Shown: piece by piece, positions 58,953 to 64,000 of the stretch
Numbering within the stretch: position 1 is the first letter of the stretch
Layout of the letters: every line of letters starts with the position of its first letter
Source of the DNA: Acidaminobacterium chupaoyuni
GTDB taxonomy: Bacteria > Bacillota > Clostridia > Oscillospirales > Butyricicoccaceae
Reading direction: 5' to 3' (one strand)
Assembly (NCBI GenBank): GCA_047936785.1
Contig: CP176394.1
DNA length: 64,000 nucleotides
Position numbers and translations under genes: made by a program
Notes under the pieces: generated by a model
What the model saw: the letters and a program-made list of their open reading frames with translations, nothing else
Databases searched by the model: none
What the model was told of the DNA's origin: nothing

Positions 58953-59510
58953 ATGAACCAGAATACACAATGCTCAACCACAGCAGCGTCGCAGGATGCT
59001 GGTAAACGCGCTTGGATTTACATTCGGATTCCACACAACCACGAACCCCGCTTTGATTCGCTGGAAAAAGATCTTCGCGCCTACGCCGGAGAACAGGAGT
59101 TCTCACTGATGGGCTTTTCCATCGACTTTAATAGCAGGAATGGAGGCCGCGGGATGGCACAAATGCTGCAGGCCGCCAAAGAAGATGCATTCGATGTTTT
59201 GCTCATCAGGAGTTTGGATCAGCTCAACACTACTCTGCTTATGAGCTTGGATATCATGACCTGTCTGGATAACCAGGGGATTCAGATCTGGTCACCTGGC
59301 CGCGGCAGATACGATGTCAAGAAAATGTCCGCTGCCTATGATTTGGACAAGTATCTGGACGATCTGGAAGACCGCCGCTATGCTCGGGAACTCCGTGAAT
59401 GCTATATGGGCGACTGTGAGCCGGGTGATTATGACGATGATGACTACGGGGATGATTATCATCCCGAGGCATGGGAAACAGCCATGATTCGAGACGCAGA
59501 AAGGTGGTAA
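58953..59510 (+). CDS. Resolvase-fold protein lacking the catalytic serine
   Basis: A 185-residue protein. The segment AWIYIRIPHNHEPRFDSLEK (near 20-39) aligns with the start of serine recombinase catalytic domains, but the usual R-V-S is R-I-P-H, so the nucleophile is lost. DAFDVLLIRSLDQLN (near 78-92) matches the later D-x-L-x-V-x-R-x-D-R region in weakened form. The tail is acidic (PGDYDDDDYGDDYH). It is likely a catalytically dead partner or regulator of the nearby recombinases. GGAGG precedes the ATG. Confidence 0.6.
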   Translation: MNQNTQCSTTAASQDAGKRAWIYIRIPHNHEPRFDSLEKDLRAYAGEQEFSLMGFSIDFNSRNGGRGMAQMLQAAKEDAFDVLLIRSLDQLNTTLLMSLDIMTCLDNQGIQIWSPGRGRYDVKKMSAAYDLDKYLDDLEDRRYARELRECYMGDCEPGDYDDDDYGDDYHPEAWETAMIRDAERW

Positions 59511-59514
59511 GCAG

Positions 59515-59673
59515 ATGCTGTCACAGAAAAATACGAAAAATGCCAATTACCTCTGTATCGTGTGCGTCCTTAAGGAAATGCTTGCAGGCGGCTCAATCAC
59601 GGCAAAAGAGTACCATAGAGCCAAACAATATTATCAGAAATTGACTGGGGCCGACATCGTTCTGGCCGACTAA
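59515..59673 (+). CDS. Small SHOCT-like protein
   Basis: A 52-residue protein (NANYLCIVCVLKEMLAGGSI, then TAKEYHRAKQYYQKLTGADI) with the short helix-turn pattern of SHOCT domains (a small C-terminal oligomerisation unit). AAAGGTGG precedes the ATG, four bases after the previous stop. Short proteins like this commonly stand ahead of serine recombinases in clostridial ICEs. Confidence 0.7.
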   Translation: MLSQKNTKNANYLCIVCVLKEMLAGGSITAKEYHRAKQYYQKLTGADIVLAD

Positions 59674-59751
59674 TTCTTTTCTCATTTTCTCTCAGAATTG
59701 TATAGCTATTCGGCAAAGGTGTCGGTATAATGTGTGTTGCCCGGAAGTCGG

Positions 59752-59812
59752 TGGTCTGTATCAAAATGTGATACAGACCAAAACATATACACCTACTGCA
59801 AAAACATATACA
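59752..59812. repeat. Perfect 12-base inverted repeat and two 13-base direct repeats
   Basis: TGGTCTGTATCA - AAATG - TGATACAGACCA (59752-59780) is a perfect inverted repeat. AAAACATATACAC occurs twice immediately after it (~59780-59792 and ~59800-59812). The set lies just upstream of the recombinase trio and may be its operator. Confidence 0.75.
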
Positions 59813-59834
59813 CTTTTGAAGGGAGGAAAAGCTG

Positions 59835-61373
59835 ATGCCCGAAGTGAAGCTGATATCGCCTGTCACACGGCGAGCTATTGATAAAAAGCGAGTCGCCGCA
59901 TATTGCAGAGTATCATCCAACTCGGCAGATCAGCAGAACTCCTACGCCAACCAGATCAAGGTTTATACCAGCCTGATTCAGAAACGCAAAGAATGGGAGC
60001 TGGTCGAGATTTTCGCCGATGAAGGTCTGTCTGGTATGAAAGCGGAAAACCGTACAGAGTTCCAGCGGATGATTCAGATGTGTGAACTCCACCAAATCGA
60101 CCTTATTGTCACCAAGTCGGTATCCCGTTTCGCACGAAACGCAAAGGAATCCCTTGCCTATGTTCGGAAGCTAAAGCTCCTCGGGATAGGGGTTCAATTT
60201 GAAAAAGAGGGTATCTTCACGCTGGCTCTCGGCGATGAGATGCTTCTGAATACCTTCTCTGCCATTGCACAGGAAGAATCCAAGGCAATCTCCCAGAATC
60301 AACGGTTATCAATTGTGAAACGGATGGAAGACGGTGAGTATGTAGACAGCAACGCTCCGTATGGTTTCCGCCTCATAAACAAGGAACTGTCCATGTATGA
60401 GCCAGAAGCAGAAATTGTCCGCACGATATTCCGTCTATACCTGAATGGATTCTCGACCTCCGAGCTTGCCCGAGAGCTGAACACAAGAAACATCCCTACG
60501 AAAACAGGGAAAGGTGTTTGGCGCTCTGCAAAAGTTGCTTATATCTTGGGCAACGAGAAATACATCGGTGATAGCCGATACCAAAAGACTTACCGAGATA
60601 CGACCGTTCCGTTCAAACAATTCACAAACAGGGGTCAGGAAGACCAATTCTACGCACAGGGAACACACGCTCCCCTCATTGACAAGGAAACCTTTGAAAA
60701 GGTTCAATTCCTGCTCAAGAAGCGGCAGGATGCTTTCTCGAAATCCACAACTCAAAATATATATCCTCTTACGAGCCGCATTCAGTGTTCTGAGTGCGGC
60801 TCGTTTTTTCGCAGACGGATTGTGTCGGGAAATGTTAAATGGGGATGCTGCCAACATATCAGCGATAAAAATGCCTGTCGCTCCAACTACTATAGCGAGG
60901 AAAGAATCTATGATGGCTTCATCGCCATGGTGAATAAGCTCCGCTTCGGAGAAGACATTCTTGGACAGGTGATCTCCCGGCTCGAGTCCGCAACCATCAT
61001 GTACAAAAAGAACAATCTTGTCGCTCGAGAAATGAGCCAGAATATCGCTGAACTGAATGCCAAACTTCTCATGCTGGAGCAGCTTCGCGCAAAAGGATAC
61101 CTTGCTCCCGAGGTGCATCAGGCACAGTCCAGAGAAATAAGCAATCAGCTTGCGTCTCTGAAAAAGGAGCGCCAAACAGAGCTTGACACCCAAATCATCC
61201 GAATGCTTGAGGATGTCCGACACTTGAAAGCGACGCTGGATGAGCTGGAGGATCCGTTGGAGAGCTTTGATGAGAAGCTGTTCATGGAAATAATCAAGGA
61301 AATCACAATCAGCCGAGCCGATGAAATGGAAATGACGATTATCGGTGGTCTGAAGTTTACAGAGCTGATTTGA
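59835..61373 (+). CDS. Large serine recombinase 1
   Basis: A 512-residue recombinase. The catalytic domain begins RVAAYCRVSSNSADQQNSY (nucleophile serine near residue 28) and runs to ~150, with VTKSVSRFARN near 92; the recombinase domain spans ~165-280, the zinc-ribbon (CSECGSFF ... CCQ near 318-345), and a coiled coil ~380-470. Its ribosome binding site is GGGAGGA. First gene of a trio; the later members overlap or follow closely. Presumably cuts the ICE attachment sites with its partner at 62251. Confidence 0.95.
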   Translation: MPEVKLISPVTRRAIDKKRVAAYCRVSSNSADQQNSYANQIKVYTSLIQKRKEWELVEIFADEGLSGMKAENRTEFQRMIQMCELHQIDLIVTKSVSRFARNAKESLAYVRKLKLLGIGVQFEKEGIFTLALGDEMLLNTFSAIAQEESKAISQNQRLSIVKRMEDGEYVDSNAPYGFRLINKELSMYEPEAEIVRTIFRLYLNGFSTSELARELNTRNIPTKTGKGVWRSAKVAYILGNEKYIGDSRYQKTYRDTTVPFKQFTNRGQEDQFYAQGTHAPLIDKETFEKVQFLLKKRQDAFSKSTTQNIYPLTSRIQCSECGSFFRRRIVSGNVKWGCCQHISDKNACRSNYYSEERIYDGFIAMVNKLRFGEDILGQVISRLESATIMYKKNNLVAREMSQNIAELNAKLLMLEQLRAKGYLAPEVHQAQSREISNQLASLKKERQTELDTQIIRMLEDVRHLKATLDELEDPLESFDEKLFMEIIKEITISRADEMEMTIIGGLKFTELI

Positions 61374-61388
61374 AATAGGAGAACGCCC

Positions 61389-62294
61389 ATGAAAAAGATC
61401 CGCTATATCCCATATGGCTACACAGTCCGAAATGGTAATACCGTCATTGAGCGAAAAGAAGCCGATGTAATTCGAGAAATCTTCGAGGCATATATTCAAG
61501 GCTCCTCGCTTAAGGCGATTGCCGAAGAACTGACTGGGCGCAAGATTCCTTATAGTGAAAAGACAGATATATGGGATAAAGCGAGAATTGCAAGGATTAT
61601 CGACAATGCCAAATACATTGGGGATGGAGAATATGACCCAATCGTCGACGAAACCATTTATGAAACAGCGGTCAATCTAAAAACTGCCCGACAGCGCAAC
61701 ACCTGTGAAAAGAACTGTGAGGCAATCAACCTCCTGCGTGGATATGTCCGCTGCGCCAAATGCGGCGCTCCCATGCGAAGGCGGGTCAGCAATAAGCATC
61801 GTGTCCGTGAAAGCTGGATGTGTACAAATGATATGTGCGGATTCTTGATTAGAATCAGCGACACACAGCTTCTGGAGAAAATCAATGTTCTGATGAATCG
61901 CCTTATCTGCAATACAAAGCTTCTGATACCCCGTCCCCATAAGCGTCAGGATATGTCGCCGGCAGTTCAAAAAGTCAACAATGAAATATGCCGTGAGTTG
62001 GAGCAGGATTGCCCCAATGAGGCTCTAATCATCGAAAAGACTGTCAGCATGGCAAGTCAGATGTACCGAGAAAGCGAAGCAAAACTCAATATCGCGGCAT
62101 CCATCGCCAGAAAAAGAGCCGAGATGATGATACCGCAAGAGGAACTACAGATAACATACTTTACTGACCTTATCAGCTACATCACGCTCGATGATGGTGG
62201 CAGACTCACGCTACACACCAAAACAGACACCGAGATAGGAGATGAAGAAAATGCAAGTGACCAAAATCCCGAAAAAAACAGTAACAGTCATTGA
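61389..62294 (+). CDS. Serine recombinase-like protein without catalytic domain
   Basis: A 301-residue protein that starts directly with the recombinase DNA-binding domain (YIPYGYTVRNGNTVIERKEA, ~6-25; AEELTGRKIPYSEKTDIW near 52). A zinc-ribbon (CAKCGAPMRRR ... CTNDMCGF, ~118-150) and a helical end follow. The nucleophile serine domain is absent, and no frame for it exists in the 15-base gap upstream, so the short form looks native. It may help the two catalytic partners choose or bridge attachment sites. ATAGGAG precedes the ATG. Confidence 0.85.
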   Translation: MKKIRYIPYGYTVRNGNTVIERKEADVIREIFEAYIQGSSLKAIAEELTGRKIPYSEKTDIWDKARIARIIDNAKYIGDGEYDPIVDETIYETAVNLKTARQRNTCEKNCEAINLLRGYVRCAKCGAPMRRRVSNKHRVRESWMCTNDMCGFLIRISDTQLLEKINVLMNRLICNTKLLIPRPHKRQDMSPAVQKVNNEICRELEQDCPNEALIIEKTVSMASQMYRESEAKLNIAASIARKRAEMMIPQEELQITYFTDLISYITLDDGGRLTLHTKTDTEIGDEENASDQNPEKNSNSH

Positions 62295-63888
62295 GCCGAA
62301 ACGCTCGCTGATTGTCGATAAGGAAAAATACCACCAGCAGAGGGTTGCAGCTTACTGCCGTGTTTCAACAGACAGCGAAGAACAGCTTACTTCCTATACT
62401 ACGCAAAAGAAAGTCTACTCGGAGATGATCGCCGCCAGAAAGGACTGGGAGTTCGCTGGCCTATATGCTGACGAGGGCATCTCAGGCACTCGGGCAGACA
62501 AGCGCCCTCAGTTTAAAAAGATGATCAATGACTGCCTATCTGGGAAAATCGACTACATCATCACAAAATCCGTATCAAGATTTGCCCGTAATACCGTCGA
62601 TTGCCTCGACCATGTGCGAATCCTGAAAGCGAAAGGAATCGGTGTATTTTTCGAGGAACAGAACATCGACACCCTCAAAATTGACAGCGAACTCTACCTC
62701 GTCATCTATGCAGGGTTTGCCCAGTCTGAATCGGAGAGTATGAGCAAAAACATTACATGGACATTCCGGAAAAAGTTTGAGGATGGCAATTCGGTGTTCA
62801 TGTATAAAAAGCTCCTCGGCTATAAAAAGGGCGAAGATGGAATGCCTGAGATTGTCCCCGAGGAAGCGGCGTTAGTCAAGCGAGTCTATAATATGTACCT
62901 TGCTGGAGAAACGCCCCGAAGAATTTCCGCCGCAATGAAGGCAGAGAAAATCGAGATACCCGGAAAAAGCCTTTCCTTCAGCGAATCCATGATCTCTGGC
63001 ATCCTGACAAATGAAAAATACTGCGGCGATTCGGTTCTCCAAAAAACGGTCACGATTGACTGCATCTCAAAGACACGACGCAAAAATACGGGCGAGGCTC
63101 CGATGTATTATGTGCAGAACAGCCATCCCGCCATCATCAGCAGGGAGGTCTTCCATAAGACACAGGAGGAACTGATGCGGAGAAAAACAAGAACTCCGCA
63201 GTCATCGAAATCATCCATCACCGCAACTGGTAAATACTCACGCTTCGCCTTGACTGATGTTCTCGTCTGCGCCGAATGCGGAAGCCGCTATAAGCGTGTA
63301 ACATGGACAGCCAGTGGTCAGAAGAAAATCGTGTGGCGCTGCATTAACCGGCTGGATTATGGAAAGAAGTATTGCAAGACTTCACCTACAGTCGATGAAA
63401 TCAAGCTCCACAGTGCAATCATGAGAGCGCTCAACCAATTCAACGAAGAAGATCGCTCAACCTACATGGCGCTGATGAAGGCTACCATCAGTGAGGCACT
63501 CGGCTTAAACAGGTGTTCTGATGAAATAGACCTTCTTCAAAGAAAAATCGATGCACTCAACAAGAAAATGATAGAGCTGATCAATGACAGCGTTCAGAGC
63601 GGAGATGATATGGAAAGTCGTGAAGCGGAGTTCAAAGAAATATCGGATACCATCGCACTCTTGAAAAGCAGGATTGCAACTGTAGAAGACAGCGCAAATA
63701 CCTCTGGCTCGACCAATGAGCGCCTCGAACAGATTCAGAAAATCATTGCGCAGAGAGAACAGAAACGGTTTGAATACGATGACTCAATCGTGCGCCAAAT
63801 GATCGAGTGCATCAAGGTACTTCCCGAGGGAAAGCTCGAAATCATCTTCGGCGGTGGGTATGTCGTCGAAGAAAGCCTCGACGCCTGA
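62251..63888 (+). CDS. Large serine recombinase 3
   Basis: A 545-residue recombinase with a catalytic domain (RVAAYCRVSTDSEEQLTSY, serine near 34; ITKSVSRFARNTVDCLDHV near 100), a recombinase domain (~170-290), a zinc-ribbon (CAECGSRY ... CINRLDYGKKYC, near 335-375) and a coiled coil (~415-510). ATG 62251 is nine bases after AGGAG; the ATG at 62242 abuts that site. The gene overlaps the previous one by 44 bases. It is more similar to recombinase 1 than to the middle protein in having both domains. Confidence 0.95.
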   Translation: MQVTKIPKKTVTVIEPKRSLIVDKEKYHQQRVAAYCRVSTDSEEQLTSYTTQKKVYSEMIAARKDWEFAGLYADEGISGTRADKRPQFKKMINDCLSGKIDYIITKSVSRFARNTVDCLDHVRILKAKGIGVFFEEQNIDTLKIDSELYLVIYAGFAQSESESMSKNITWTFRKKFEDGNSVFMYKKLLGYKKGEDGMPEIVPEEAALVKRVYNMYLAGETPRRISAAMKAEKIEIPGKSLSFSESMISGILTNEKYCGDSVLQKTVTIDCISKTRRKNTGEAPMYYVQNSHPAIISREVFHKTQEELMRRKTRTPQSSKSSITATGKYSRFALTDVLVCAECGSRYKRVTWTASGQKKIVWRCINRLDYGKKYCKTSPTVDEIKLHSAIMRALNQFNEEDRSTYMALMKATISEALGLNRCSDEIDLLQRKIDALNKKMIELINDSVQSGDDMESREAEFKEISDTIALLKSRIATVEDSANTSGSTNERLEQIQKIIAQREQKRFEYDDSIVRQMIECIKVLPEGKLEIIFGGGYVVEESLDA

Positions 63889-63899
63889 GCTGAGTAATG

Positions 63900-63945
63900 T
63901 CAAATATAATGGACAAATGACGCTGCTTCGTCCATTATATTTGAT
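63900..63945. terminator. Inverted repeat after the recombinase trio
   Basis: CAAATATAATGGAC (63901-63914) and GTCCATTATATTTG (63930-63943) are perfect 14-base arms, followed by ATTTTAT. It probably ends the trio's transcript; it could also belong to the ICE border. Confidence 0.65.
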
Positions 63946-64000
63946 TTTATCTGACGGCAAAATCAAATAGCACCGGCAAACAGCGGTGAGATGATTCGTC

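Larger units (their letters stand above)
1..63888. mobile_element. Integrative and conjugative element, left end outside window
   Basis: Conjugation genes (TrbL-like 9308, PrgI-like 23359, VirB4-like 24310, NlpC/P60 26130, relaxase 30391, VirD4 34126) run almost entirely on the plus strand and are followed by regulators and three large serine recombinases at 59835-63888. This order is that of a Firmicutes ICE. The left limit is not in the window and the exact right attachment site cannot be called without an empty-site comparison. Three accessory segments interrupt the backbone: the RIT element, the type I RM locus and the 48.9-54.5 kb minus-strand block. Confidence 0.85.

Noticed and set aside
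63901..63943. Inverted repeat as the ICE attachment site
   Set aside because: A perfect 14-base dyad followed by T-rich sequence right after the last gene is more simply a terminator; no matching copy was found elsewhere in the window.
1..64000. CRISPR array, tRNA or rRNA genes
   Set aside because: No regularly spaced repeats, cloverleaf-type sequences with CCA-adjacent arms, or rRNA-like conserved blocks were noticed on either strand.

Overview
The window looks like a 64 kb slice of a large integrative and conjugative element (ICE) from an anaerobic, probably gut-associated, Firmicute of the class Clostridia. The basis is AGGAGG-type ribosome binding sites before nearly every gene, a Firmicutes-style conjugation set (PrgI-like protein, VirB4-like ATPase, NlpC/P60 hydrolase, VirD4 coupling protein, MobP-type relaxase), a Spo0A-C-like protein, and strictly anaerobic redox cargo (hybrid-cluster protein, rubredoxin, ferredoxins). 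No rRNA, tRNA or core housekeeping gene is seen. The left end of the element lies outside the window; a trio of large serine recombinase genes near 59.8-63.9 kb probably marks its right end.

Layout. 0-10.2 kb: a Tad/type IVc-pilus-like operon (TadZ-, TadA-, TadB- and TadC-like proteins and TadE-like pseudopilins), followed by a tryptophan-rich secreted protein, a VirB2-sized membrane protein and a TrbL/VirB6-like channel protein. 10.2-22.9 kb: a DUF4406-like gene and a cytosine-5 DNA methyltransferase encoded by two overlapping reading frames. The second frame is cut by a ~10.1 kb RIT-type (recombinase in trio) element, bounded by ~121 bp imperfect inverted repeats. It carries three tyrosine recombinases plus an Hcp/rubredoxin/ferredoxin/Crp-Fnr/permease cargo. 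22.9-36.2 kb: the conjugation core (RHH protein, PrgI, VirB4, NlpC/P60, DUF3846-like, MobC-like, relaxase with Sel1 repeats, Toprim protein, VirD4, HTH). 36.4-37.5 kb: small regulators. 37.6-48.8 kb: a type I restriction-modification locus with a tyrosine recombinase and spare hsdS cassettes in inverted orientation, which suggests phase variation; one spare cassette is split by a complete IS21-family element. 48.9-54.5 kb: a minus-strand accessory block with a PD-(D/E)XK-like nuclease, three unrecognised proteins, a HhH-GPD/Fe-S glycosylase-like protein and an XRE/ImmA pair, divergent from a DinB polymerase. 54.6-59.7 kb: dinB, a second XRE/ImmA pair, sigma-like small proteins, a candidate structured RNA, and a degenerate resolvase-like protein. 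59.8-63.9 kb: the serine recombinase trio.

How the parts may work together (inference). The serine recombinases would excise and integrate the ICE. The relaxase and MobC-like protein would nick at an oriT probably just upstream of them. VirD4, VirB4 and the membrane proteins would move DNA, while the Tad-like operon could build a surface fibre for mating contact. The two XRE/ImmA pairs resemble the ICEBs1-type ImmR/ImmA switch. The accessory layers (methyltransferase, phase-variable type I RM, unknown nuclease operon, nitrosative-stress cargo) look like stacked fitness and defence modules. All functions are from reading translated motifs; no database search was possible.
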